64,000 nucleotides of DNA from a bacterium (GTDB lineage Bacteria; SZUA-79; Acidulodesulfobacterales; Acidulodesulfobacteraceae), in NCBI GenBank assembly GCA_021809845.1, contig JAJZJW010000002.1, positions 124,001 to 188,000 of the forward strand, written 5' to 3'. The notes under the pieces are model-generated. The model had not been told where the DNA came from, did no database searches, and worked only from the letters and a program-made list of their open reading frames with translations. The first letter of the stretch is position 1. Each line of letters begins with the position of its first letter. Position numbers and translations under genes: made by a program. Below are positions 45,267 through 55,906 of this stretch, piece after piece.

Positions 45267-45872
45267 ATGCAAATAAAAACAATTTTTTTAGATATTGGCA
45301 GTGTTTTGCTGACCAACGGCTGGGATACTAACTCAAGAAAATCTGCGGCTGAGAAATTTAATTTAGATTATAATGATTTTTCCGAAAGGCACGGTTATTT
45401 ATTTTCGCTTTATGAAGAAGGGAAAATTACGTTAGATAATTACCTCGACAAATCAATATTTTATACTGAGCGGGAATTTTCCAAAACTGATTTTAAAAAT
45501 TTTATCTTCAGTCAATCGCACGCTAATCAAGATATGATAAACCTGTTTCATGCTTTAAAATCCCGCCATAAATTTAAACTTGCCGCTCTTAACAATGAAG
45601 GACTTGAGCTTTCACTTTACCGCGTCAAAACATTTGAATTAGACAAATTATTCGACTTTTTTGTAACATCGTGCTTTGTTCATATGCGAAAACCCGATGA
45701 AAATATATATAAACTTGCCTTAAATCTTGCATTTTCAAAACCCGGGGAATGCATTTTTATAGACGACAGATATTTTAACGTTGAAACAGCAGCCAATATC
45801 GGCATAAACGCCTTCCGCCACATCAACTACGATATGACAAAAAAAGAACTGGAGCAATATGGGCTTGGCTAA
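45267..45872 (+). CDS. HAD-superfamily hydrolase
   Basis: A 201-residue HAD protein of the YihX-like group. FLDIGSVLL holds the nucleophile Asp (D8). K/R-P (RKPDENIY) and the FIDDRYFNVE acidic motif follow. It ends 70 bp before the phosphoketolase gene and is probably co-transcribed, suggesting a sugar-phosphate phosphatase role in the same pathway. Confidence 0.88.
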   Translation: MQIKTIFLDIGSVLLTNGWDTNSRKSAAEKFNLDYNDFSERHGYLFSLYEEGKITLDNYLDKSIFYTEREFSKTDFKNFIFSQSHANQDMINLFHALKSRHKFKLAALNNEGLELSLYRVKTFELDKLFDFFVTSCFVHMRKPDENIYKLALNLAFSKPGECIFIDDRYFNVETAANIGINAFRHINYDMTKKELEQYGLG

Positions 45873-45942
45873 TTAGAACAATTAGAGTAATTCAGTTCTA
45901 TATTTCAAATAAATTTTGGTAAATCACGGAGGTTAAGTACTA

Positions 45943-48285
45943 ATGAACGAAAACGAAAAAGAATTAGAAACCATAAATTCATTCTGGAGGGCTGCAAATT
46001 ATTTAGCCTGCTGCACCATTTATCTAAAAGATAATGCGATGTTAAAAGTGCCGTTAAAACCCGAACATATAAAACCAAGATTGCTTGGACACTGGGGAAC
46101 AACGCCCGGTTTAAATTTTATTTATACACATTTAAATAATCTGATAAACCATACTGATGCCGATATCCTTTTGATAATAGGCCCCGGACATGGGGCTCCG
46201 GCAATTCTCGCAAATACTTATTTAGAAGGTACTTTATCCGAACACCACACTGAAATTACACAAAATGCCTATGGAATGAATCGGCTATTCAGAAAATTTT
46301 CGACACCTTACGGTTTTCCGAGCCATGTCGGTCCCCATATTCCCGGTTCAATACATGAGGGCGGAGAATTAGGTTATTCACTAGTTCATGCTTTCGGAGC
46401 GGCATTCGATAATCCGCAGCTAGTCACGGTATGTGTAGTGGGAGACGGCGAAGCTGAAACAGGACCGCTGGAAGGGAGCTGGAAATCCGTTGATTTTTTA
46501 AATCCTGAAAGAGACGGTGCCGTCCTTCCTATTTTACATTTAAACGGATATAAAATAGCCGGTCCTACCGTTTTAGGCAGAACAGATGACGAACATTTAA
46601 AAAATTTGTTTTCAGGTTATGGTTATAATGTATTTTTTGTCGAAGGGGATGACCCCTTTGAAATGCATAAAAAAATGTCTGAAACTCTTGAGAACTGCTA
46701 TAAAAATATAATAGCAATACAAAAAGACGCCAGAGAAAACGGGTTTAAAGCAAAACCTGCGTGGCCTATGCTCATATTAAGAACTCTAAAGGGCTGGACA
46801 TGTCCCAAAGAACTTGACGGTTTGCCTTTAGAAGGTACATTTAGAGCTCATCAGGTGCCTATAACCGATGCTGCGCAAAACCCTTCTCATCTCAAATTAC
46901 TTGAGGAATGGATGCGCAGCTATAAACATAATGAACTTTTTGATGAAAATGGCGTATTGCTAAAAGAATTAGCCGATTTTATCCCAAAGAAAAATAAAAG
47001 ACTCGGTGCAAGCCTCTACGCTAACGGCGGATTTCTTCTTGAAGATTTAGAGCTGCCCGATTTTACGCAATATGCGGTAAACATAAAAACTCCCGGAACA
47101 GTAACTTTAGAATCCACAAGAAGACTTGGCGAATATGTAAGAGATATTTATAAAAAAAATCCTAAGAATTTCCGTTTAACCAGCCCTGATGAAACTGCAT
47201 CCAACAGACTTTACGGAGTTTTTGAGGTCACGGACAGATGCTCAGTCAATCCTGTCATAAAAATTGACGACCATGTATCCGCAAATGGAAGATTAATGGA
47301 AGTTCTATCGGAGCATCTATGTGAAGGATGGCTTGAAGGATATCTGTTAACAGGCAGGCACGGCATTTTTATCACTTATGAAGCCTTTGCAACCGTTGTC
47401 GATTCTATGGTTACTCAGTTTGCAAAATGGGTTGAAATAGCCCATGAATTTCCATGGAGAAAACCGATAGCCTCTCTCAATATTATCCTTTCTTCTCATG
47501 TATGGAGACAGGACCATAACGGATTTTCACATCAAGGACCTGGTTTTATCGATAATATAATAAACAAAAGGTCGTCAGTCGCCAGAATTTATTTTCCGCC
47601 CGATGCAAATACACTATTGGCAGTCATGGACCATTGCCTGCGTTCTAAAAATTATGTAAATGTTGTTATTGCAGGTAAACAGCCTGAGCTTCAGTGGCTT
47701 GACATGGAATCGGCAAAAAAACATTGCCAGAAAGGAATTTCCGCGTTCGACTGGGCCGGTAATAAAGATGACGGAAATCCCGATATAATTTTTGCCTGTG
47801 CCGGCGACGTCCCGACTTTAGAAACTATCGCCGCCGCGTCTTTGCTGAAAGAATACGCTCCGGAACTTAAAACAAGAGTAGTAAACATAGTTGATTTAAT
47901 GACATTAAGTCCAGCAGAATATCATCCCCACGGAATAGACCCCGATGTTTTTTTTAATCTTTTCCTTGAAAACACACCCGTTGTGTTTGCGTTCCATGGA
48001 TATATTAGGATAATTCACGACCTCGTCCACGGAAGAACCAATCCTGAACGCTTTCATGTAAGAGGTTATATGGAAGAAGGCGCTACAACAACACCGTTTG
48101 ATATGGTAATAAGGAATAAAATGAGCAGATTTGATTTAGCTATTCTTGCCTTAAAAAATGTTCCTGATTTTATGTCAAAATATATAGATTTGATTGCTAA
48201 ATTAGAAAAAGAAATAAGCGACAACAAAGTATATGTCAAAACAAATCTTAAAGATATGGATAAAATTGAAAACTGGACGCTTTAA
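45943..48285 (+). CDS. xfp: Phosphoketolase
   Basis: Thiamine-diphosphate enzyme (780 residues) that splits xylulose 5-phosphate and/or fructose 6-phosphate to acetyl phosphate. The family blocks GPGHGAPA, GDGEAETGPLEGSW, HLNGYKIAGPT, and SHVWRQDHNGFSHQGPG are intact. It requires TPP, made by the cluster at 22.5 kb. Phosphoketolase gives an ATP-yielding bypass of upper glycolysis. A start at 45943 has GGAGG upstream. Confidence 0.96.
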   Translation: MNENEKELETINSFWRAANYLACCTIYLKDNAMLKVPLKPEHIKPRLLGHWGTTPGLNFIYTHLNNLINHTDADILLIIGPGHGAPAILANTYLEGTLSEHHTEITQNAYGMNRLFRKFSTPYGFPSHVGPHIPGSIHEGGELGYSLVHAFGAAFDNPQLVTVCVVGDGEAETGPLEGSWKSVDFLNPERDGAVLPILHLNGYKIAGPTVLGRTDDEHLKNLFSGYGYNVFFVEGDDPFEMHKKMSETLENCYKNIIAIQKDARENGFKAKPAWPMLILRTLKGWTCPKELDGLPLEGTFRAHQVPITDAAQNPSHLKLLEEWMRSYKHNELFDENGVLLKELADFIPKKNKRLGASLYANGGFLLEDLELPDFTQYAVNIKTPGTVTLESTRRLGEYVRDIYKKNPKNFRLTSPDETASNRLYGVFEVTDRCSVNPVIKIDDHVSANGRLMEVLSEHLCEGWLEGYLLTGRHGIFITYEAFATVVDSMVTQFAKWVEIAHEFPWRKPIASLNIILSSHVWRQDHNGFSHQGPGFIDNIINKRSSVARIYFPPDANTLLAVMDHCLRSKNYVNVVIAGKQPELQWLDMESAKKHCQKGISAFDWAGNKDDGNPDIIFACAGDVPTLETIAAASLLKEYAPELKTRVVNIVDLMTLSPAEYHPHGIDPDVFFNLFLENTPVVFAFHGYIRIIHDLVHGRTNPERFHVRGYMEEGATTTPFDMVIRNKMSRFDLAILALKNVPDFMSKYIDLIAKLEKEISDNKVYVKTNLKDMDKIENWTL

Positions 48286-48437
48286 AAATAAAAATAAATT
48301 AATTGTTAATTAGCGACATTTTAATTGAGCAATTAATTAGATTAATTAGGGGAAAGGACAGACGCCTATTATTTCCTACAAAAGTCTATATTTATTTATA
48401 TCCTTTTTTGTGATAATATTATTAATTATAAAATTTT

Positions 48438-48476
48438 GAAACTCCCTGCTATATTTTATAATGGGGGGTTTTTTTA
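48438..48476 (+). terminator. Probable terminator between xfp and leuS
   Basis: AAACTCCC pairs with GGGGGGTT across an A/T loop, followed by a T run. The remainder of the 302-bp spacer (48286-48587) is A/T with no T-box-like sequence before leuS. Confidence 0.6.
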
Positions 48477-48587
48477 TTAATGGATTATTTCATAATTTAT
48501 TAGAGCAACAACTCATCTTTTTTAATCTTTTTTAATTTTATTTATTGTTTAAATAAATTAAACATACAAAAATAGCAGATACGAACT

Positions 48588-51350
48588 ATGGAACAGGAAA
48601 AAAATTATGATTTTTATTCAATAGAAAAAAAATGGCAAAATAAATGGTACAGCGAAAAAACATATTCCATCGAAGATATACCGCTTAACAATGTCAATGG
48701 TGAAAATAAGCAAAAGTTTTATTGCCTTGAAATGTTTCCTTATCCTTCAGGAAGAATTCATATGGGACATGTCAGGAATTATTCCATAGGTGATGCTATA
48801 GCTAGATATAAAAGATTAAGGGGCTGCTATGTGCTGCACCCGATAGGTTTCGATAGTTTTGGACTTCCTGCAGAAAATGCGGCGATAAAAAATAACACTA
48901 ATCCTAAAGAATGGACACTCAAAAATATTGAAACAATGGAAGTTCAGCTTAAAAAACTTGGACTTTCTTATGACTGGGATAGAAAAATTATAACATCGGA
49001 CAGTTCATATTATAAATGGGAACAGCTTTTTTTTGTTCAAATGTATAAAAAAGGTCTTGCGTATAAAAAGCTTTCACGCGTTAATTGGTGCGAATCCTGC
49101 TATACTACCCTTGCCAACGAACAAGTCGAAAATGGAAAATGCTGGCGGTGCGGCAATGAAATTACCATCAAAAACATGGACCAGTGGTTTTTTAAAATTA
49201 CTGATTATGCTGAAGAACTTCTTTCAGAATTAGATAATCTAAATGGTTGGCCAGAAAAAGTAAAGCTCATGCAAAAAAATTGGATAGGGAAAAGTGAGGG
49301 GCTAAGTTTATTTTTTAAAATAGTCTATGACAGCGACGACAAAAATGATAAAGCTGAAGAAAAAAATGTACGAACTGCAACGAATAAATTAAGTGCTAAA
49401 GAAAAAAATAAAATAAATACTGAAAACCATCTTGCTTCCGCAAAAACATTAGAATCAACCGAAATGAATGCTGAAACAATGCATCTGGAAATATTCACAA
49501 CTAGACCTGATACAATCTTTGGCGCAACATATCTTGCTATCTCGCCGCTGCACCCGCTGGCTAAAAATTTATTGAAAACAGAAAACGCTAAGATTAAAAC
49601 TGAAGAATTAATCCGAAAAAGTCTGATTTCAAAAGAGCTGTCAGAGAAAGAAGGTATTTTTACAGGCTCTTATGCAATTAACCCGTTTAATAAACAAAAA
49701 TTGCCGATTTATATTGCAAATTTTGTTCTAATGGATTATGGCACCGGTGCTATAATGTCTGTACCTGCTCATGACGAGAGGGATTTTGAGTTTGCAAAAA
49801 AATATAATATTAAAATAGTACAGGTTATTAAAAATAGTAATAAAAAAACTTCTCCGAATTTTAATGAGGACAATGAAGACAATGAAGACGACGGGCAGGA
49901 ACTTGCTAATCCGTTCTTGGGAGATGGTCTGTTAATTAATTCGTCCACATTTACAGGTTTGACATCGGAAGAAGCCAAAAAGGCTATATCCTTGGAAGCT
50001 GAAAAAAGAGGCATCGGAAAACGTGTAATAAATTATAGATTAAAAGATTGGGGGATTTCAAGACAAAGGTACTGGGGATGCCCCATTCCAATTGTATATT
50101 GTGAAAAGTGCGGCACCGTACCGCTAAACGAAAAAGCTCTACCGCTGGAACTGCCTGAAAATGTTACTTTTACCGGCAAAGGTGAATCTCCGCTAGCAAA
50201 ATTAGAATCATTTATTAATACATGCTGTCCTATATGCGGGGGAAAAGCTAAAAGAGAAACTGATACTATGGACACTTTCGTGGAATCTTCATGGTATTAT
50301 GCAAAATATACTACAAAATCTCGCAGTTCTTCTTTCGAGCAGTCCCCTTTTGATAAAAAAGCTGCAGATTATTGGCTTCCTGTTGACCAGTATGTCGGAG
50401 GGGTAGAGCATGCAGTAATGCATCTTTTATATGCAAGATTTTTTATTAAAATTTTAAGAGATTTAGGGTACCTAAATGTAAATGAACCCTTTAAAAATTT
50501 ACTAACACAAGGCATGGTCGTAAAAGACGGTTCTAAGATGTCAAAATCAAAGGGTAACGTGGTTGACCCCGACGACCTCATAAATAAATACGGCTCGGAC
50601 ACAGTCAGGCTTTTTTCGCTTTTTGCCGCCCCTCCTGAAAAAGACCTTGAATGGAACGACAAAGGAGTCGAGGGTTCGTACAGATTTATCATTAAAATAT
50701 ATAAAATGGTCGTATTATATGAACATGAACATTATCTTACTAATATTGAAAAAAAAGAGCAGACAAAATTCAAAGAGCTCAAGGAACTACCGCTTTCGCC
50801 AATCACAGATAAAAACTTTTTTAAAGAAACAAATATTGAATTAAAAAAGATTAATAATGAATTGAATGTTATAATAAAAAAATCTGAAACAGAAATGGAA
50901 GGGAGATTTCATTTTAACACAGTCATAAGTTCCTGTATGGAATTAGTTAATAAAATTTATGAATATAATAAAAATAAAAACCAAAATGATTTAAATAAAA
51001 GTGGCGCATATTTATTAAAACATATTTTAAATTCTATTTTAATGATATTGTATCCATTTATCCCGCATATTTGCTCAGAATGTTTTGAAATTTTAGGCGG
51101 CGATAAAAATATTGAATATGCAGGGTGGCCTGAAATTATAGAAACCGGTTATAAAATTGATACATGCAATATTGCAGTGCAGATAAACGGCAAACTGAGG
51201 TCTCAAATAACAGCGAATATAGATTCAGAACAAGAAGATATTCTTAATTTATCATTGGAAGACGAAAAAATTAAGAAAAAAATCTCTGATATTTCTTCGG
51301 TTAAAAAATCTATATATGTAAAAAATAAACTAATTAATATTATTATTTAA
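48588..51350 (+). CDS. leuS: Leucyl-tRNA synthetase
   Basis: Class I synthetase. PYPSGRIHMGHVRNY is the HIGH region and SKMSKSKGN the KMSKS loop. Zinc-type CxxC pairs (ESC, WRCG, EKCG, PICGG) and an editing domain (FTTRPDTIFGATYLA) are present. At 920 residues it is 50-80 longer than typical. A charged, Asn/Glu-rich insert (about 247-300) precedes the editing domain, and a short acidic one (NEDNEDNEDDG) lies inside it. It heads leuS-lptE-holA, a conserved order. Confidence 0.97.
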   Translation: MEQEKNYDFYSIEKKWQNKWYSEKTYSIEDIPLNNVNGENKQKFYCLEMFPYPSGRIHMGHVRNYSIGDAIARYKRLRGCYVLHPIGFDSFGLPAENAAIKNNTNPKEWTLKNIETMEVQLKKLGLSYDWDRKIITSDSSYYKWEQLFFVQMYKKGLAYKKLSRVNWCESCYTTLANEQVENGKCWRCGNEITIKNMDQWFFKITDYAEELLSELDNLNGWPEKVKLMQKNWIGKSEGLSLFFKIVYDSDDKNDKAEEKNVRTATNKLSAKEKNKINTENHLASAKTLESTEMNAETMHLEIFTTRPDTIFGATYLAISPLHPLAKNLLKTENAKIKTEELIRKSLISKELSEKEGIFTGSYAINPFNKQKLPIYIANFVLMDYGTGAIMSVPAHDERDFEFAKKYNIKIVQVIKNSNKKTSPNFNEDNEDNEDDGQELANPFLGDGLLINSSTFTGLTSEEAKKAISLEAEKRGIGKRVINYRLKDWGISRQRYWGCPIPIVYCEKCGTVPLNEKALPLELPENVTFTGKGESPLAKLESFINTCCPICGGKAKRETDTMDTFVESSWYYAKYTTKSRSSSFEQSPFDKKAADYWLPVDQYVGGVEHAVMHLLYARFFIKILRDLGYLNVNEPFKNLLTQGMVVKDGSKMSKSKGNVVDPDDLINKYGSDTVRLFSLFAAPPEKDLEWNDKGVEGSYRFIIKIYKMVVLYEHEHYLTNIEKKEQTKFKELKELPLSPITDKNFFKETNIELKKINNELNVIIKKSETEMEGRFHFNTVISSCMELVNKIYEYNKNKNQNDLNKSGAYLLKHILNSILMILYPFIPHICSECFEILGGDKNIEYAGWPEIIETGYKIDTCNIAVQINGKLRSQITANIDSEQEDILNLSLEDEKIKKKISDISSVKKSIYVKNKLINIII

Positions 51351-51361
51351 AAAATCTAATT

Positions 51362-51964
51362 ATGCTTTTAAAAAGACTTATTATTTTATTGTTTATTATT
51401 ATCCCCCCCTTTCTCCTATCTGCCTGCGGATATTCGCTGCTTAAACTGACAAACGGAACGGCAGGTGCAGCAAAAACCGATACTTCATCACTAAATAATA
51501 CAGATGTTCATTCGCCTGCTTACGGAGATTATTCAGGTATAAAAAACATTTATATTAAGCCTTTTAAAAATCTGACATATAAAAGCGGGGTTGGTGTTTA
51601 CTTTTCAGACAATATTGCTTATTACTTGAATTCTTCTACGGGTATGTTCAGTTCGAATAAAAATAATGCACAATATTATCTTTCCGGCAAAATAATTTCT
51701 ATTAATAATTCTGTTATATCTTATACAGGGGTTGCAGCAGCCGTCCAATATTCAATTTCGGCAACAGTATCAATAAATTTATATAAAACAAGCGGCAAAA
51801 TTTTATTTCATAATATTACACTGACATCCAGCGCAAACTATTTTAACTATGAAAACCCGTTAGTAGGGCATAAACAGGAAAAAACGGCGTTAGATATTGT
51901 TTCAAAAAGGATAGCAAAAAAAATTATTCTTTTAATAGAAACAAGAGATATAATGCATAAATAA
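51362..51964 (+). CDS. lptE: LPS-assembly lipoprotein LptE
   Basis: A 200-residue lipoprotein. Signal peptide with lipobox LSACGYSL; LptE family start CGY and the IKNIYIKPFKNLTY and VSYTGVAAAVQYSISATV segments. It plugs the LptD barrel and helps insert LPS. Position between leuS and holA supports the call. Its 3' end (AAATAATAGTATTGATAAT) is repeated 22 bp later at 51981. Confidence 0.85.
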   Translation: MLLKRLIILLFIIIPPFLLSACGYSLLKLTNGTAGAAKTDTSSLNNTDVHSPAYGDYSGIKNIYIKPFKNLTYKSGVGVYFSDNIAYYLNSSTGMFSSNKNNAQYYLSGKIISINNSVISYTGVAAAVQYSISATVSINLYKTSGKILFHNITLTSSANYFNYENPLVGHKQEKTALDIVSKRIAKKIILLIETRDIMHK

Positions 51965-52051
51965 TAGTATTGATAATCACAAATAATAGTATTGATAATA
52001 TTACTAAGCAATATTAATAAGCAATTGATATTTATAATCAGTTAATTCGAC

Positions 52052-53164
52052 ATGGAAGAAACGCTTATATATTTTTTTTATGGGGAAGATGAATTCAGGA
52101 TAAATAAAGAGATAGAAAAGATAAAGCTTACATATTTAAATAAAGAACAGCTTGACTTTAATTTTGATAAATTATCAGGCCCCTCCGCATCACAAATCTT
52201 AAATATCGCCGACAGTTATCCGTTTACTGCTGATAAAAGAATAATTCTTGTGTATGATTTTGAAGAATCTATCCTGAATGATGAAGATTTAATTGGGTAC
52301 GTAAATAATCCGTCGTCAACTTCTATAATGATTTTTTATAAAAATGCCGCAAAAATAAACGAAAACGCTAATTTTTTTAAAACATTAAAATCTAAAAAAT
52401 ATTCCAGACTCTTTAAAATAAGACCGCTTTATGATTCTGAATTACCAAAATATATATCTGAAATGTGTAAAGAAAAAAATATATCTATGAATGAAGAAAC
52501 TATACACTACTTCTTAAGAATTATCGGCAATAATCTTTCTAATATAAATAACGAACTGGATAAAATATCAAATAATTTTAAAAAGTTAACCGCCAAAGAA
52601 AATAGTGTATCCGCATCCGGCGACGGCGACAAGAGCATTGCTGCAACGAATACCCGTAATGATGCGGCGAACAGCTATAATGATGCCTGCGTTAATGCTC
52701 TTAATATTGCGCATGATAATACAAAAAACACGAAACATGTAACCGTTAAAGATATAAAATCTTTAATTTCCGTATCCCGCTCTTTTACAGTTTTTGATCT
52801 TATAGATGCAATAATAGACAAAGATTTTAAAAAAGCTTATAATATTTTCAGCCTGATATATGAGGAGGGCGAAGAACCTGTCAAAATAATTTCCATACTG
52901 TACACTGAAATAAAGAAGATTCATAAAGGAAAACTGATGGACAAATCCAGCATTGATTTAAATACTATATTGCTGGCGAATAATATTCTTCCATTTCTGA
53001 AAAATAAGTTCCTCGCAAGGATGAATTCTTATAATTTAAAAGATCTCTCAGCTATTATAGAAATAATAGAAGAAACCGATATTAAACTGAAAACATCCGG
53101 TTTTCCGGCCAGTCTGCTATTTGAAGAACTGATATTTAAAATAAATCTTGCAGTTAAGCAATAA
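52052..53164 (+). CDS. holA: DNA polymerase III delta subunit
   Basis: Clamp-loader subunit that opens the beta ring. The FFYGEDEFRINKEIEKIK start and the SFTVFDLIDAIIDKDFKKAYNIF domain III segment match HolA. Length 370 against about 330-345. An Asn/Ala/Asp-rich insert lies near 187-232 between domains II and III. It overlaps no neighbour; the convergent rpsT ends 161 bp on. Confidence 0.9.
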   Translation: MEETLIYFFYGEDEFRINKEIEKIKLTYLNKEQLDFNFDKLSGPSASQILNIADSYPFTADKRIILVYDFEESILNDEDLIGYVNNPSSTSIMIFYKNAAKINENANFFKTLKSKKYSRLFKIRPLYDSELPKYISEMCKEKNISMNEETIHYFLRIIGNNLSNINNELDKISNNFKKLTAKENSVSASGDGDKSIAATNTRNDAANSYNDACVNALNIAHDNTKNTKHVTVKDIKSLISVSRSFTVFDLIDAIIDKDFKKAYNIFSLIYEEGEEPVKIISILYTEIKKIHKGKLMDKSSIDLNTILLANNILPFLKNKFLARMNSYNLKDLSAIIEIIEETDIKLKTSGFPASLLFEELIFKINLAVKQ

Positions 53165-53324
53165 AGGCAATAATTATTTTTGTTTTTCGCTGTTGTATAT
53201 ATCGCTTTATCTTTATATGCTTCTTATATTATTTATTATCATAGCTTCGCTTTTGTTTTTTTATACCTGCGTGCGCATATTCCATATCCACACCTTACCT
53301 TGCAATGTGGTTATATATAGCTAT

Positions 53325-53591
53325 CTATGCCTTGACAGAATTGTAAAGTTTAGTTATTTTGGAAACTTTCCTTGCGGCATTGTTTTTATGGATAACGTGT
53401 TTAGAAGCTAATTTCATTATAAATGATACATTTATTTTAAAAAATTTCTCAATATTATCCATATCTTTGTTTTCGGCAGCACTTATAAATTTCTTCATAA
53501 ATGTTTTCATTGCGGAAACATTGCTGGTATTGCGGAGATTTCTTTTTTTTGTCTGTTTTACTCTTTTAATTGCAGATTTATGATTAGGCAT
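53325..53591 (-). CDS. rpsT: 30S ribosomal protein S20
   Basis: An 88-residue basic protein with MPNHKSAIKRVKQTKKRN and the HKNNAARKVSKITK end typical of S20. It binds 16S rRNA. It is a single-gene unit. holA and rpsT neighbour each other in opposite directions here, an arrangement seen in many proteobacteria. Confidence 0.96.
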   Translation of the reverse strand: MPNHKSAIKRVKQTKKRNLRNTSNVSAMKTFMKKFISAAENKDMDNIEKFFKINVSFIMKLASKHVIHKNNAARKVSKITKLYNSVKA

Positions 53592-53788
53592 AAATTTTGT
53601 TAACTCCTTAGTTTTATTTTTTTATTTATTATATTTATTTTTTTATTTTTAGTGAAAACTACCTATTTTGATTTATATTATTATATCAATAACTAAGAAA
53701 TTTTGCCATATAAATTTTTCAAAGTCAAGGAAAAATAACATAGCAATAATCACCTTAATATTTAAATTCTTTTTTCTTGAATAATTTT

Positions 53789-55186
53789 TTATTCTATATC
53801 TGCTGTATCTGTGGCAGTGTCTGCCTGAACCTGCAACATATCTGCAGCTTCTTTTTCAGGAAGCTCTTGAACATTTTTTAAAACAGACTGTATCTTCCTC
53901 GTTCTCGTTCCTATTAATTTATCTATATCATCGCTTGCTTTATTGATTTTATCTTGAGCATTTTTTAATATATCGCCAAATTTATTAAATTCTGTTTTAA
54001 CCGCCGAAAGAACATTTTGAACCTCGCCGGCATGCTTTTCAATATTAATAGCCCTAAAAACCATTAAAAAACTACTTAAAATAGATACTAATGTATTAGG
54101 TCCGGCAATAATTATTTTATAATCTCTATAAAGGCTTTCTATAAGGTCTTGCTGCCGCGAAATTTCAGCATAAAGACCTTCGGTGGGTAAAAACATTATT
54201 GCATAATCTGTAGTTTGCGGCGGTGAAATATATTTATTCTTAATATCCCCTGCATGCTTTTTAATTACGCTTTTTAAACCGTTAGACGCCTTTTCTATCT
54301 CGCTTTTATCACCTTTTTCGTAGGCATTCAGAAGAAACAGGTATGCTTCTATAGGAAATTTTGAATCTACAGGTAAATAATTATAGGAATTGAAGCTATT
54401 ATCTTGAGGGATTTTTATTGCAAAATCTACCCTCTGTTTTAAATCGTTTTTTGTAATATCAAACTGTTTTTCAAAATGTCCCGCCGATAAAATATCATTT
54501 AATAAATTTTCAAGTTGAACCTCTCCTAATATGCCTCTTGTTTTGACATTCGACAGAACTTTTTTTAAATCACCCACTCCTGCGGCAAGTGTCTGCATTT
54601 CTCCTAAACCTTTATGGACAGATTCTAATCTTTCAGACACCTGATTAAATGACTCCGCTAATCTTTTTTCTAAAGTAGCGTGAAGTTTTTCGTCAACGGT
54701 TGCACGCATTTTTTCCAGCTTTTCTGCGTTATCATCTTGGAGGCTTTTTATACTATTTTCAACTGTTTTTCTAATTTTTTCAAGTCTTTCATCGGTTGTA
54801 TTTAAAAAATTCAAAACTGAATCATTCGAATTTTTAAATGAGCTGGAAAGTTCTTCTCGCGAATTTTTAAAAGAATTAGCCAACTCCTCCCTTATTTTCG
54901 ATAATAAAGATAATGTTTCATCGCGACTGTTTTTAAACTCCGTTTTTATCTCATTTCTAATATTTGAATCTGATTTTTCTACAGCATCTTTTAATCTCAC
55001 TAAATTAATATTTATTTTTTCAGAAAGCTCCGATAACAACCTTGCAACCGATTTGGCATTCTCTTCAATATTTTTTTCGTTTTTTCTGTTTCTAAAAAAA
55101 ATAAAATAAATATTAATGATGAGTAAAATTATAATTAAAACAGGCATGGTAGTTGATAACCAAAGATAGCTATATAAAATTGACAT
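53789..55186 (-). CDS. rmuC: DNA recombination protein RmuC
   Basis: A 465-residue protein: one membrane segment (about 10-30), a long coiled coil (about 35-200), then the nuclease-like RmuC core (RGILGEVQLENLL, FAIKIP, PVDSKFPIEAY, YAIMFLPTEGLYAE, GPNTLVSILSS). RmuC limits inversions at short inverted repeats, a relevant activity in a genome so rich in short repeats. Confidence 0.94.
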   Translation of the reverse strand: MSILYSYLWLSTTMPVLIIILLIINIYFIFFRNRKNEKNIEENAKSVARLLSELSEKININLVRLKDAVEKSDSNIRNEIKTEFKNSRDETLSLLSKIREELANSFKNSREELSSSFKNSNDSVLNFLNTTDERLEKIRKTVENSIKSLQDDNAEKLEKMRATVDEKLHATLEKRLAESFNQVSERLESVHKGLGEMQTLAAGVGDLKKVLSNVKTRGILGEVQLENLLNDILSAGHFEKQFDITKNDLKQRVDFAIKIPQDNSFNSYNYLPVDSKFPIEAYLFLLNAYEKGDKSEIEKASNGLKSVIKKHAGDIKNKYISPPQTTDYAIMFLPTEGLYAEISRQQDLIESLYRDYKIIIAGPNTLVSILSSFLMVFRAINIEKHAGEVQNVLSAVKTEFNKFGDILKNAQDKINKASDDIDKLIGTRTRKIQSVLKNVQELPEKEAADMLQVQADTATDTADIE

Positions 55187-55321
55187 AATAGATACACAAA
55201 ATAATTTAGAAATAATTGAAATATTTAAAAATAATTAGAATAATTAAATAATAAAGAACAAAATAATTGGAGACAGCCACAAATCTAATATTAAATAATA
55301 AATAATTAGAAATATTTACTA

Positions 55322-55906
55322 TTATATATTTAAAATCTTAATAATGAGTTCAGCAGCCTCCGCCAAATTGGCGACAATATAATCTGGAACCACATTTTTA
55401 TCATAATCGTACATATCATTTTTTACATAAAAAGATTTAAGACCTGCGTTAATTGCAAGCTGAATATCAGTATCTTTATCTCCTATCAAGTAAGATTTGC
55501 TCAAATCTATACTATATTTAATTTCAGCGTCTTTTATCATTTTTGTATTAGGTTTGCGGCAATCGCACAGTATATTGTACGGCTCCACTGTTCCGTCTTT
55601 ATGATGGGGACAATAAAATATATCGTTAATATAAATATTGTTTTTCTTGAAAATTGCTAAAAGCTCCTCGTGCACTTTTTTAAGCTCATCTTCATAAAAA
55701 AAACCCTTTGCAATTCCTGATTGATTTGTTACTATAATTAGTAAAAATCCGGCTTCTTTAAGTTTTTTTAAGGCTTCTATGACCCCCGGAATAATCATTA
55801 ACTGGTCTGGAGATTTAAGATATCCAATGTCTTTATTCAAAACCCCGTCTCTATCTAAAAATACGCATTTATTCTTTTTATTTTCTAATTTGTATTTGCT
55901 TTTCAT
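55322..55906 (-). CDS. gmhB: D-glycero-D-manno-heptose 1,7-bisphosphate 7-phosphatase
   Basis: HAD phosphatase of LPS heptose synthesis (194 residues). FLDRDGVLN nucleophile motif, VTNQSGIAKG, the zinc loop CPHHKDG...CDCRKP, and the GDKDTDIQLA acidic motif are all present. Related histidinol phosphatases share this fold. Since no hisN-type gene was seen in the his cluster, a histidinol-phosphatase role is a secondary possibility. Confidence 0.9.
   Translation of the reverse strand: MKSKYKLENKKNKCVFLDRDGVLNKDIGYLKSPDQLMIIPGVIEALKKLKEAGFLLIIVTNQSGIAKGFFYEDELKKVHEELLAIFKKNNIYINDIFYCPHHKDGTVEPYNILCDCRKPNTKMIKDAEIKYSIDLSKSYLIGDKDTDIQLAINAGLKSFYVKNDMYDYDKNVVPDYIVANLAEAAELIIKILNI

Noticed and set aside
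48286-48587. T-box leader ahead of leuS
   Set aside because: No T-box core sequence or specifier-loop pattern was found; only a simple terminator-like hairpin.
53148-53411. An 87-codon plus-strand frame after holA
   Set aside because: Overlaps holA's end and runs antisense into rpsT; hydrophobic translation typical of A/T-rich shadow frames.
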